From: Rhizomys pruinosus
Taxonomy: Eukaryota > Chordata > Mammalia > Rodentia > Spalacidae
Assembly: GCA_009823505.1 (NCBI GenBank)
Contig: VZQC01009601.1
Coordinates: forward strand, 319,934-383,933
Reading direction: 5' to 3'
DNA: 64,000 nt
Positions 1 through 10,050 of the stretch are shown piece after piece (positions within the stretch are counted from its first letter, which is position 1; the number at the start of each line of letters is the position of its first letter). The notes under the pieces were generated by a model, which saw nothing but the letters and a program-made list of their open reading frames with translations, was not told the origin of the DNA and made no database searches. The position numbers were made by a program, and so were the translations under genes.

Positions 1-540
1 GGGGGATACTTTATGCTCAGAAGGGACCAGAGGTGTGTTGCCATTTCAGTGGAGGTTTTATCTCTGTGTGTTGTCATGGATACAGATGGATGTGCACATA
101 TACATGTTTATCAAGTTGCTTCCAGTGGCTCCACACTGATAGCCACACAGTACTGATAAACTGCTATTCTATCTATAGAGAACACAGGATTAGTTATGCA
201 GCACCATGACCCTGGCACTCAGGAGGCCAAGGCGGAATGATTGCTCCAAGTTTGATGCCACTGTAGTGACCGGGTGAGTTCTAGGCCTTAGACTTAGAAA
301 CAAGAGAGTTCAGAATGGGAGATCTGCTCACTTTGAATGAGACCTTACATGTAGCCTGGAGTGTCTGAAAGTGTTGGCAGTCTTAAATAGAGTCTGACGT
401 GTACAGGACAGATTCAGCACACTCAAAGATTGCTCAGAGATGCTTCATCGATTTTCTTTTCCCAAAACATGGTAAATAATCCAGAGGATCCAGAAACAGA
501 ATCTGCAAACCACCCAAGCAGCTCCTCATTCCTAAAACTA
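1..540. other. intergenic, no gene seen
   Basis: No coding frame or clear repeat is recognised. A short stretch around 205-285 (a 'ggcactcaggaggccaaggc'-like core) resembles a degraded B1 SINE but is too diverged to call firmly. Confidence 0.4.
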
Positions 541-730
541 ACCTCCCCTCCCTCCCTCCCTCCCCTCTCTTTCCCTCTCTTTCCTTTCCTAAAATTCCCT
601 CCTTCCTCTTCCCTTTTCTTCCCTTTCCCCTTTCCCTTCTTTCTCTTTCCCTTTTCTTCCTTCCCTTTCCAAAAACTTCCTCCCTTCCCCTTCCCTTTCC
701 CCTTCCCTTCTTCCTTCTTTTTTCTCTGTT
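541..730. repeat. (CCTT)n/(CCCTTT)n pyrimidine tract
   Basis: Almost purely C and T on the plus strand for about 185 bases, built of CCTT, CCCT and CTTT units. It produces proline/phenylalanine/serine frames on one strand and Arg/Glu/Lys/Gly frames on the other. Those frames are compositional artefacts, not genes. Confidence 0.9.
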
Positions 731-738
731 TTCTTTCA

Positions 739-800
739 ATAGTACTGGGGATTGAATCACTACCGGGCAGGCGCTCTAACCCTGAGGGTCACCTTGAATT
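739..800 (-). repeat. ID/B4-type SINE fragment
   Basis: Reads in reverse as the tRNA-like head of ID/B4 SINEs ('gggattgaa...gcgctctaacc...'). Short and diverged. It directly follows the pyrimidine tract. Confidence 0.45.
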
Positions 801-885
801 CCTCCTTCATAGTCTTTATCCAGAAGCAACAGCCCTAGATTTTTAGTAATACATTACCATACTATGCAGTCATTTCCCAGGATAA

Positions 886-1128
886 TTTTTTTAATTGTTA
901 TTTATTTTCGTATGTGTATGAGTGTACTGTCTGCATGTAGGTTTGTGCACCCATGTTGTGCAATGCCGAGGAGGTCAGAAGAGAGTGTCAGATTCCCCTG
1001 GAACTGGAGTTCTCCTGGAATTGGAGTTACAGACGGTTCTCAGCCGCCATGTGAGTGCTGGGGATCGAACCCAGGTCCTCTGCAAGAGCAGTCGGCGCTC
1101 TTAACCGCTAGGCCATCTCTCTAGCCCC
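886..1128 (-). repeat. B2 SINE
   Basis: Reverse-complement B2: a T-rich tail start, then 'ctgcatgtaggtttgtgcaccc', 'ggaactggagttctcctgg', and the tRNA-derived end 'ggccatctctctagcccc'. Short open frames within it are shadows of the SINE. Confidence 0.9.
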
Positions 1129-1138
1129 TGTTTTTAAA

Positions 1139-1527
1139 AAAATATTTTATCCATTATTTTTATTGTTTATGTGTATGAGCATATTGCCTACATGTATGTA
1201 AGTGTATCCATGATGGGCAATGCCCACAGAGGACAGAATAGGGCCTCAGATCCCCTGGAATTGGAGTTACTGATGGTTGTTTTAGCCACCAATGGGTGTT
1301 GGGAACTGAACCCAGGTCCTTAGTAAGTGCTCTTTTTTTTTTTGGTCTTTTCGAGACAGGGTCTCCCTGTAGTCCCAGCTATCCTGGAACTCACTCTGTA
1401 GACCAGGCTGGCCTTGAACTCACAAAGATCCACCTGCCTCTGCCTCCCAAGTGCTAGGATTAAAGGCGTGCGCCACCACGCCCGGCGTAGTAAGTGTTCT
1501 TAACCACTAAGCCATCTCTGCAGCCCG
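1139..1527 (-). repeat. B2 SINE split by a B1
   Basis: B2 halves lie at 1139-1333 and 1488-1527, in the same orientation. The break is filled by a B1 flanked by a 13-base direct repeat (tagtaagtgYtct), so the B2 is the older insertion. Confidence 0.85.
1334..1487 (-). repeat. B1 SINE nested in B2
   Basis: Poly-T, then 'gagacagggtctccctgtag' and the B1 end 'ccaccacgcccggc'. It is bounded by direct repeats at 1321-1333 and 1488-1500 that differ at one base, the target-site duplication of an L1-driven insertion. Confidence 0.92.
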
Positions 1528-3019
1528 AGGCTGACTATGCATTTGACCATACAAATATTAATAAAGAGGACAGGCGTTGCTCTATCATAAACTTACACTG
1601 TAAAGCGTTGCAGGGGACTGTGGCCCACTCCCTGGCGGTGTGCTCCTGTTTTGTTTCCGGAAGATGGCAGGCTCAGATACTCCGTTTGTATGCTTTGAAA
1701 GCAACGTTGTGTAAGCTCAGCCCTGTGCTTGTGGTAATTTTCACGAATCGTTTACAGAGCTCTAATGTTTTACCTCTCCTTAAAGGATCTGTGTGCATGC
1801 TGATTGCGGAAGGTAGTATTAACAGCATCAGTAACCATGGTGATGAATCTTCCTCAGATGAGTGCCAGCTGCAGGAGTGTCTAGCTAGTAGCACCCACGT
1901 TTTGTTAATGAGCGACTTGGTTTGTCTTGTCCTGGGAGGACGGTTCCCCTTCTTCACATCTTTGCTTGTTGTTTTGTTAAAGGCTCTTCCTTGCAAACAA
2001 CACTTGAACTCCTGGGTTCACCTCTTCAGCATATCTTACCAGTGCGGGCCAACAGAACCCGCTATGAGAACATTTGAAAAGCTAATACTATTTGGCAAAA
2101 CCTTGATCCTCAAAGAAAAGCATTCCTAGTTCCAGAAGCGGAGTACATGGACTGCAACCTTCGAGGGTTCCACTGGGACCCTGCCCCACCTGCTTCACCC
2201 CTGCTACAGCCCCAGTATCCCAAGCACCCACCCCCTCACTCTCCGCACCCCTAGCACCTCTTCCTGTTCTGCACAGAAGGCAGTCCATCAGCATTCTCCT
2301 CTGACTTGTACAGGAGTTTAAATATTTTAAAGATTTATGCAATGAATAATTTAAGAGAAATAAAGTGAGCTTCTAATCTCCCTCTGAATTATGTAATGGG
2401 AGCTTTGAAATGTGTTAGCATTCTGTCTTATCAGATTTAAATATCTTTTGTGGGCAGACTGAAGTGGAAATGTAAGCCACTGTTGACCTTCATCCCACGG
2501 CTGATGGGGCCAGGGGAGACAGAGCTTCTTAGGCTCGCAGAGACAAGAACCCGCAGTAACTGGATGTACGTTCTGCTTGGCGGCTCGTTCCAGGAACAAT
2601 CCACACAAACCCCTAAGCCTCTGCTGCCCGGGAAGAAGGGAACTCCATATCTAGAATCATGGCTGATGATCCCCCTCCACAGTCACGTAGATGGGGCTGT
2701 AGATGGCCTGACTTCCTATAGGTCCTCTGACGCTGAGCGCTCTCCAGGAGCACAGTCCTGAGAGGCAATGTGTGCTCCCTGTCACCACGTGTAATGTGCT
2801 CATTTCTTATAGTCTTTTGAGGGTTTTATGATGCAGCTGTTGCTTCCATTCTACAGATAGGAAACCTGAGGCACAAAGGTTAAGCAACTGACTCAAGGTT
2901 ACCTGGGTGGGAAACGGCAGGGCCAGCCTTCCCATGCCAAGGAAGCCTTGATGGTAGCCCCACACTTCACCTGGAAGAAAGCTCGTAGAAGGCAAAGTTT
3001 AAAATTCTTTATTACAATT
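1528..3019. other. unique sequence, no gene seen
   Basis: A 211-codon open frame (1494-2129) starts inside the B2 end and has no recognisable domain, no signal peptide and no matching exon structure. I regard it as chance. No RNA gene or other repeat is recognised. Confidence 0.4.
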
Positions 3020-3195
3020 CTTTTAGGGCGTGTGTGTGTGTGTGTGTGTGTGTTTGTGGGTGCATTATGCCACACCATGTCTGTAGAGGTGGGAGAACAA
3101 TTAATGGAGGTGTGTTCTCTTCTACTGCGTGATGGAGCTCAGCTACTCAGACTCCTGGGGCCACGTGTTAACCTGCTGAGCCGTCCTGCTGACCG
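3020..3195 (-). repeat. B3-like SINE with (GT)n
   Basis: A (GT)n run (about 3030-3053) is followed by a diverged B2/B3 body ('gaggtgggagaacaattaa') and ends 'ctgctgagccgtcctgctgacc', the reverse of a B3 head. Confidence 0.6.
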
Positions 3196-3502
3196 GAGGG
3201 CACAGGTTTAAATCTCAGGCCTGTTCCTGCCCTCACTGTCTTGGTTCCTTTCCCTTGAAGCAATAGCATGGCTACTTCACAGAACATTTGTGGGAATCAG
3301 GGAATGTGAAGCTCCTATGTGCTTTCTAGAAACTCCCAGGCTGCTTACGAGGCTGCTGCTGGAAAGACAGGGCAGTAATGAAGTAGCAGATCCTGGTACA
3401 GTACCTGAACCCATAGCTGAGACTCGTCCTCTGTTGTAACTGCCAAGTTAACATTTCCACCAGTGTATTTGAAAAACAAAACAAAACAAAACAGAAAAAA
3501 TC

Positions 3503-3718
3503 CAGGAGCTGGAGAAATGGCTCACTGGCTGAGAGCCCTGGGTGATCTTGTGGAGGACCCAGGCTCAAATCCCAGCACCACATGGCAGCTAACAATTGTC
3601 TGTAACTCCAGCTTTAGGAAATCTTCTGTCTTCCCCGGGCATTGCCTGACAAGGGTGCACTTAAACACATGCAGGCAATGTACACAAACACATAAAATTT
3701 AAAAATAAACAAAATATT
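3503..3718 (+). repeat. B2 SINE
   Basis: Head 'aggagctggagaaatggctc', middle 'cccagcaccacatggcagct', then an A-rich tail with 'aaaaataaacaaaatatttttt'. Confidence 0.85.
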
Positions 3719-4029
3719 TTTTAAAAAGCCTTGATTTATGAATTTTCTTTGTTCTCTTACTATAAAAACAACACAAAACTGCCATTGCCACGGAATTTGG
3801 GTAATCAGAATCTGTGTTCCGGTCACGGTCGCTCACATTTGGCTCCAGAATAAACCATCTCTTATCCTGTTTAAGGTGAGACTTGTGCTTTTCATCAACA
3901 TTAGGAACTAGAAAATCGTTCCAGTTTCTCAGAATTACATGATTAAGAACTCACTTATTTCACATTATTGTTCATATTTAACTAATTTATATATTTTAAA
4001 ACCCTTATTTAAGAGTGAATATGAGACAC

Positions 4030-4147
4030 TTTTGTTTTGTTTTTTATTTTATTTTGTTGTTTGAGACAGGGACTCCTGCAGCTTGGACCTTCCTTTACGT
4101 CCATCTCCCAAGTGCTGGGATCATAGGTGTGTCCCACCGTGCCTAAC
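4030..4147 (-). repeat. B1 SINE, diverged
   Basis: 'gtttgagacagggactcctg', then 'ctcccaagtgctgggatcat' and 'ccaccgtgcct'. The central part is shortened relative to intact B1. Confidence 0.7.
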
Positions 4148-4179
4148 TCTGCATTGCTACTCAAAAATAAATATCCTTT

Positions 4180-4312
4180 TTTCTTTTGTTTTGGCCTCTT
4201 TTGAGACAGGGTCTCCTTATAGCCCTAGCTGGCCTGGAACTCACTATGTAGACCAGGCTGGCCTTGAATTCACAGAGATCTGGCCTGTCTCTGCTATCGC
4301 CATCCTCAGCCA
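4180..4312 (-). repeat. B1 SINE
   Basis: 'ttttgagacagggtctcctt', 'gtagaccaggctggccttga', 'cacagagatctggcctgtct'. The left end of the family consensus is missing. Confidence 0.8.
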
Positions 4313-4639
4313 AAAGTAAATATCCTTTTCAAAGAGTTGAGCATGTCACTGAAGAAAAAAAAACTTAAGTTCTTTACATTGCTTTTTTAACACTTCAAAG
4401 TAAAAGTAATAATGATGATGATGACCATCAATCACAGTGAGGCCGTGGGGGAGCAGGGGAAGGCCAGGACATGGCACTGAAGTCCCTGACATTTAGGATG
4501 ATCCAGGGAAGAACAGCCATAGCCTCTAAAATATTCAGTGGAAAATTCCAGAAATAAACAATTCATACATTTTTAACCTCAGGCTGCTCTGACACTGTCC
4601 TCCTTGTCCTCCACTCTCTCTCCAGGGTACCCACTCTGC

Positions 4640-4692
4640 TCTCCCTCCCTCCCTCCCCTCCCTCCCTCTCTCTCTCCCTCCCTCTCTCCTTC
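4640..4692. repeat. (CCCT)n/(CT)n microsatellite
   Basis: Pyrimidine-only run of CCCT and CT units, about 50 bases. Confidence 0.85.
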
Positions 4693-5279
4693 TCTGCTAT
4701 CAGCCCCACTGCTCTAGTGCTGAGACAGGAAAGGCAGGGCCCACAGTGGATCCTGAGCCAGTTACTTCGCTCACTTGACTTCTCGCCAGAATGGATGGAT
4801 AAGTCTCCAGCTGGGTCACGGACCGTGTAGGGCATATGGATTCCCTATTGGCTCAGCTCTGATACACTTAAAATGACCAACTCCAACAGAGGTTACTTTA
4901 GACTACCCCATTCCCACCACGAAACCCATAGAAGGCCTCTGGGCCCCTCCTCCTCTCAGGAGTTCTCTGTCATTTTTTCTTAATAAATCTACATTCATTC
5001 CTTATTTGTGTTTCCTTATTCTTCTTGGACATGAGACAATGAACTTGGAGGTCATGGGCTCAGGTGGCTTGTTGGCCTCGAGTTTCCAGGACCTTAGCGC
5101 CCCACCCCACCCCCCAGAGTTGAGCCCAGCAAGGCCTTGGAAAGGTTCTGCCACACTCAAAGACTCCACGTCATTACCACAGTGCTTCTGTTCAGGACTT
5201 TATCATACTTAACAATGGAGTTAGTTCTTAAAAGACATAACCTGTAGGACAAGGTCAAGTCTACTCAGTAATGGTGCCA

Positions 5280-5463
5280 GGGCCAGAGAGATGGCTCCGT
5301 GGATAAAAGCACTTGCGCCTGCCAAGCCTAACAGCTTGAGTTTGGTCCCAGCACCCACCTGGTGGAAGGACTGAGCCAACTCTCAGAGTTGTCTTCTGAC
5401 CTCCACAGGCATTCTATGGCATGTGCATCTACACACACACACAGACACACACACACACACACA

Positions 5464-5496
<33 letters not shown>

Positions 5497-5560
5497 GCTC
5501 ACACACACGCTCACACACATGCACACACACACACACACACACACACTTGCGCGCGCGCGC
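5280..5560 (+). repeat. B2 SINE with expanded tail
   Basis: B2 head 'gccagagagatggctcc' and body, then a long (CA)n and (GC)n tail in place of the A-rich end. The ten bases aatggtgcca occur just before the head (5270-5279) and just after the GC run (5561-5570). The microsatellite therefore lies inside the target duplication and grew from the SINE tail. Confidence 0.85.
5431..5560. repeat. (CA)n-(GC)n microsatellite
   Basis: About 115 bases of CA with occasional variants, ending in a 12-base alternating GC run (5549-5560). Alternating purine-pyrimidine throughout, the class of sequence able to adopt Z-DNA. It yields Thr/His and Cys/Val open frames that are not genes. Confidence 0.95.
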
Positions 5561-5859
5561 AATGGTGCCAAAGATCAGTCAAGAGTAGTGACGCTGGCCA
5601 TTTCAGCATATTGCTCCATCTTGCAGTGTTATTACTCCTAATCGCATGTTGTGCCTAATTATAAATTGAACTTTATCATAGTTATGTACATATGAGAGAA
5701 AAGACAGCTTGGGTGGGGTCTGTCACTGTTGTCATTGTCAGCCTTGTATCTCCTTCCATAAGCCGGGGGACTACTGTACTATTTTTTTTTATTCTATACA
5801 TGCATGTATATGAGAAAGTTTAATTTACATGTGGGCACGGCAGGAGATTAAAATCAATA

Positions 5860-6065
5860 GGGGCTGAAGAGATAGCTCAGTGGTTAAGAATGCTTGCTGT
5901 TCTTGCAGAAGACCTAAGTTTGATTCCCAGAACCAACACTGGGCAGTTCACAGCTGCCTATAACTCCAGCTCCAGGAGATCTGACGCCCTCTTCTGGCCT
6001 CTGTGGGTATCTGAATACACGTGTACATACACACAGACACACACACATATATATAAATAAAATAA
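5860..6065 (+). repeat. B2 SINE
   Basis: Head 'gggctgaagagatagctcag', body 'gattcccagaaccaacac', tail 'atatataaataaaataatg'. Confidence 0.88.
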
Positions 6066-6120
6066 TGTTATATTTTATCTTTCATTAAAGATAATAATAC
6101 TCTTATAAAGTAGAACATTT

Positions 6121-6222
6121 GGGGCTGGAGAGATGGCTCAGAGGTTAAGAGCACTGACTGCTCTTCCAGAGGGCCTGGGTTCAATTCCCAGCACCCACAT
6201 GGCAGCTAAGAATTGTCTTTAA
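6121..6222 (+). repeat. B2 SINE, 3' part missing
   Basis: Intact head and anticodon-like region up to 'ggcagctaagaattgtcttt', then abruptly a B1 starts. Either the B1 inserted here or the B2 lost its tail. Confidence 0.85.
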
Positions 6223-6337
6223 GCTGGGCATGGTGGTGCACACCTTTAATCCCAGCACTCAGGAGGCAGAGGCAGGAGGATCTCTGTGAGTTCAAGGCCA
6301 GCCTGGACTACAGAGTGAGTTCCAGGCCAGCTGTGAT
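6223..6337 (+). repeat. B1 SINE
   Basis: 'gctgggcatggtggtgcaca', 'aatcccagcactcaggaggc', 'agcctggactacagagtgag'. Ends at 'ccaggccagctgtgatgg' without a poly-A tail. Confidence 0.9.
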
Positions 6338-6764
6338 GGAAGTTGGGTGATATGGTTTCTCTGTCCTTGACATACATTATACTCTACTTACCCCTCTTCA
6401 TGCAATTATGTGAGATGGTTTAGTCCTACATGAGGGGATGATGAGTCTTACAAAGATGGTGATATAGCATTAGGTCTGCACACAGGACTCTTGAACATAA
6501 GCACTTTGATTCCCCTCATGGACGGGTTTTATCATGACATTCAAAATGTTGTACAACTTAAAGCTCGTGGATTATTTGCCTCCATTTGATAATTTTGGCG
6601 CACGATTAACCAGGTAAGTGGAGCTGCAGATGAGACAAGACGACCATGCCACACAGCCCCAGCGGGGAAACTCTGAGAAGGAACAAGCAAAGAGCACATG
6701 TTAGCTTGTTAGGTCCTGTCCTTACTGTGCTGGCCTAAACCAACAAGAAGCACCTCCATGGAGG

Positions 6765-7075
6765 GTAGGTGGATTTACTTTGCCTCACAGAGAGGATGCA
6801 GTTCATGTGGCAGATTTGGTGGCGGGAACAGGAGGTGGCTGGTCACATTGTGACCACAGTAAGGAAGTAGGGAGAGATGGACACTGGTGTGAGGTTTGCC
6901 TCCTCCCGTATTTGGTCTTAGTTTCCTGCCAGTGCACGGTGCTGTCCACACTCAGCGTGGGTCTCCCTGCCCAGGGTAGCCTCTCTGTACTCATTGTCAC
7001 AGATACACCCAGAGGTGTCTTCTCATGATTCCAAATTCCATCAAACTGGCAAGGAAGATCAACCATCAGGTTACC
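6765..7075 (-). repeat. old rodent interspersed repeat
   Basis: Shares the block 'ctcagcgtgggtct...acacccagagg...aattccatcaaactgg' with 26780-27130 and 29357-29690 in this window, so it is a dispersed family. The family name is uncertain (URR1-type hAT/Charlie is my best guess). Confidence 0.45.
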
Positions 7076-7895
7076 AAATACAAAAACGTGGTAAAAGACA
7101 TTGGTGTGAGGATGAGGAGTGGGGGGGGGTGATGAGCATCATAGCTCAGCCTGACGCCCCATGCGGGTGTTAGTACAAGTCTCTTCCTCACAGAAATGAT
7201 GTCCTACTTTGATTTTCCTCTTGGCTCTTTTCTTAGCAGATGAAAATTTAGTGACTTACATATTTCTGGCAAGTGGAATAAAATAATCTCTTGCTTTAAA
7301 TGGAGATTCGGTTTTGAAGCGAGCTACTACTAGCCAGAATTGTTTCATCTTTCATAGTGGTGACTATTTCCAGAATCGCATTGCCAAATGGAAATCACGC
7401 GTCCTTTGTCCAACAGAACTCAATGTCACCAGCTCTACCAACGTTCCTCCTTTAGGAGAGCATGACACCATTCCCTTAAAAAGCCAATTTCAGTGTCCAG
7501 CCCAGTTACCACTGTTTCCACTGAGAAGCAGACCACGGAAACATCTTTGCTGGCACCAGCCACCAAACAGTCCCACTGGCAATGGAGCCTTTTGCACACA
7601 CTCTTGCTTGGTGCCTGTGAATGTCTTGGCTGGGCTCCATTAATGTGGATTCAGAAGAACAGATGGTTCACACAGGCAAGACGGTGCTATGGAGGGAAAG
7701 GAGATGAATTAGCTTATTAAGGAATCAGCTCTTTGATATAACACAACACATTTCCACAGAGCTTGGAACTCGAGTTCAATTCAAGGAGAGGGATTTCCCA
7801 ACAGCTTGGCTCTGGATTGGAATCTTGGCCAGGAATCATGGTGATGTTCCAGAGGCTCCCCCACCCCCTGGCAGAGTGTGGGTTTCTTAGTTTAT
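7076..7895. other. unique sequence, no gene seen
   Basis: Includes short unsupported open frames only. No repeat, RNA gene or exon is recognised. Confidence 0.4.
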
Positions 7896-8128
7896 ACATT
7901 AAAAAATATTTTATTTATTATTTTATTTTATGTGTATAAGTGTTTTGCTTGCATGTATGTAAATGCACCTGTCTCATCCAATACCCACAGCAATCAGAAG
8001 AGGACATCAGATCCCCTGGAATTGGAGTTACAGATGGTTGTCAGCTGCCATGTGGGTGCTGGGAATCGAATCCAGATCCTCTGCCAGAGCAGCTGGAGCT
8101 CATAGCTGCTGAGCCATCTCTCCAGCCC
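7896..8128 (-). repeat. B2 SINE
   Basis: T-rich start, 'cttgcatgtatgtaaatgca', 'ctggaattggagttacagat', end 'ctgagccatctctccagccc'. Confidence 0.9.
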
Positions 8129-8430
8129 TCTTGGTCTATATTTCAGTGAAGGTGACAAGTATGGGTCGGTAGCCAAGCTGATTGCTGCAGCACGGTGCTG
8201 GGCTGGAGGTGACACAGGTGACACATGTTCTCCGGTATCTCAGTGTGCAGAGGTGACAAGTGGAAGAAGATGCCCTAACGTGACGGGACTGTGGTCAAAT
8301 GCAACAGCCAGAAATGAACCCAGGGAAGTGGCAGGTGTGACAAGCCATGGGAGCAAACAGGAAGAGTCGGGCATTTGTGAAATTAAATTTTGGTTAGCGT
8401 ATGAGGGAATGGGCTTTGCCACGATTTTTC

Positions 8431-8679
8431 TTTTTTTTTATTTTATTTTATTTATTTATGTATGTGTACGAATGTCCTGTCTGCATGTAGGTTTGTGCAC
8501 CCATGTCGTGCAATGCCACGGAGGTCAGAAGAGGGTGTCGGAATCCCCTGGAACTGGAGTTCTCCTGGAATTGGAGTTTCAGACGGTTCTCAGCCGCCAT
8601 GTGGGTGCTGGGGATCGAACCCAGGTCCTCTGCAAGAGCAGTCGGCGCTCTTAACTGCTAGGCCATCTCTCCAGCCCCA
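8431..8679 (-). repeat. B2 SINE with target duplication
   Basis: Complete reverse B2 flanked by ccaYgatttttc at 8419-8430 and 8680-8691. Its last 84 bases recur at 13215-13298 as the start of the duplicated block. Confidence 0.9.
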
Positions 8680-9339
8680 CCATGATTTTTCATGTGCATG
8701 CATCCTGGTACTCTGCTCTGATCTGCCCCCCCCCCAGTGGTCCTTTTCCCCATCCCTCCTCAACAATCCTTCACCTTCTGCCATCATGTCTGTGATGTGA
8801 CTTTTCTTGGAGGGACATGAACAAACATCTTAGGCAGCACAGGCAACAGACCAAAGAAACGATTCCACCTAATCCAGTGAGTTTTCTGGGGTTATTTTTC
8901 ACATGGGGGACGAGGTTGTTTGAGGTACACAAGCATCTCAAAGGCAGCTGTATTGCTGAGGAGCCCAGGGAACAGGGCTCCTCAGCCCAGGATGACTCAC
9001 AAAAGCTGTGTCCCTGGAACACCCTGGATCACTTGCAGGTAACTTGGCTGAGAGTCCCCTCTCCCCAGCAAGTGCCAGTGCTGGACAACCTTGGGGAGGG
9101 AGGGGCCTTGAGGGTCCTGTAACTTTCTGACCTCTGTCTTAGAAGCCTCCACCATCCGCTCCCTCCAGCAGGAAATAGCCATTCTATAATACCACAGACA
9201 TTCCTTTGCTCTCGTTCCCCAGCACCCCCACACCCCCTTGAGAACTCTTTCTCCCCTCCCACCCGCTGCCCTCTACTGTCATGTCATAATACACACACAC
9301 ACACACACACAGACACACACACACACATATATTCCACAC

Positions 9340-9534
9340 AAGAGAAAGTGTGATATTTGTCTTATTTTACTTAACACAGTGACCTCCAGCTCCATGTATT
9401 TTTCTGTAACTGTCATAATTTCACTACTTGTTGAAGCTAAATAACCTTCCATTGTTTATATGGATCACATTTCCTTTCTCCAACATCTAGGCTGACTCCA
9501 TATTATGACTATTGTAACTAGTGTAGCAGTGACC
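9340..9534 (-). mobile_element. L1 fragment, left of provirus
   Basis: Reads as the antisense of the 3' end region of old mammalian L1: 'ttacttaacacagtgacctc', 'ccattgtttatatggatcac'. The L1 continues at 14577 after removal of the retroviral insertion and its target duplication, so the provirus is nested in this L1. Confidence 0.65.
9529..9534. repeat. target-site duplication GTGACC (5')
   Basis: GTGACC precedes the LTR's TG terminus. The same hexamer precedes the second LTR (14148-14153) and follows it (14571-14576). Six bases is the usual duplication length for IAP/ERVK elements. Confidence 0.9.
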
Positions 9535-9951
9535 TGTTGGTAGCCTGCTTTATTAAAGAAAGCCTGTGCTAGAGTTTTGTGAACTCACGAGCAAGGAAGG
9601 CTAGTTTCACTTTACTTCCTCCACGTAAGATAAGCCTCAGGATGTTCCAGCCCACAGGACATTTCAGGCTTATCTTCATCCTGCCCTTCCCCTCCTTACT
9701 TCCTCCTCGTAAGATAAACAGGATGCTCATTAACCACAGGATGTTCGAGCCCACGCTTTTGGTATGCAAATGAGGCATCGGATGGTGCACCAATCCAGAA
9801 CATGCACAAGCCCTCTAGACTGCTATATAAGCAGTGCTTCTGCCCCATTTCGGGGTCCTTCTCACAAGAGAGCTATACACAATAAAGTTTGCTACAGAAG
9901 AATCCTATTGTCCGCGTGAAGTTCTTGCTGGCGAGACTGCTGCACGTGACA
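9535..9951 (+). mobile_element. IAP-like LTR (5' copy)
   Basis: 417 bp from TG to CA. It contains CCAAT at 9790-9794, a TATA box (tatataa, 9824-9830) and the polyadenylation signal AATAAA at 9881-9886, in the U3-R order expected of an LTR. U3 holds two diverged direct repeats built on 'acttcctcc...cgtaagataa' and 'aggatgttcNagcccac'. The LTR is preceded by GTGACC and followed two bases later by a tRNA-Phe primer-binding site, as in intracisternal A particles. It differs from the second LTR (14154-14570) at five bases with no indel, about 1.2%. It would act as the promoter of the element. Whether it is still active cannot be judged from sequence alone. Confidence 0.93.
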
Positions 9952-9953
9952 AG

Positions 9954-9971
9954 TGGTGCCGAAACCCGGGA
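9954..9971 (+). promoter_or_regulatory. primer-binding site (tRNA-Phe)
   Basis: TGGTGCCGAAACCCGGGA is complementary to the 3' end of tRNA-Phe including CCA. It lies two bases after the LTR end. IAP elements are known to prime from tRNA-Phe. A second copy with an inserted base downstream lies near 12810. Confidence 0.93.
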
Positions 9972-10050
9972 ACTTACCATCGCTGGCACCGAAAGGACCC
10001 TTCGCTTTCGAAGAGGATTCAGAACTGCAGGGTAAGTCGCTCGGAGAGGC

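Larger units (their letters stand above)
8596..9534. other. left flank of provirus, copy 1
   Basis: This 939-bp stretch (end of a B2, unique sequence, (CA)n at about 9289-9327, then L1) recurs at 13215-14153 with a constant offset of 4619 and no differences that I could find by eye. Such identity next to a noisy junction points to an assembly duplication rather than an old genomic one. Confidence 0.85.

Noticed and set aside
1494..2129. 211-codon open frame as a candidate gene
   Set aside because: Begins in the end of a B2 SINE, lacks recognisable features, and a competing frame lies on the other strand. Length is not remarkable for 64 kb of mammalian DNA.
6121..6175. tRNA-like genes at B2 and ID SINE heads throughout the window
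   Set aside because: The heads derive from tRNAs but are diverged, lack a full cloverleaf and acceptor pairing, and are followed by SINE bodies. They are SINEs, not tRNA genes.
9569..9793. Short open frames inside the LTR (both strands, repeated near 14188-14412)
   Set aside because: They read U3 regulatory sequence. No retroviral accessory product is expected and composition is not coding-like.
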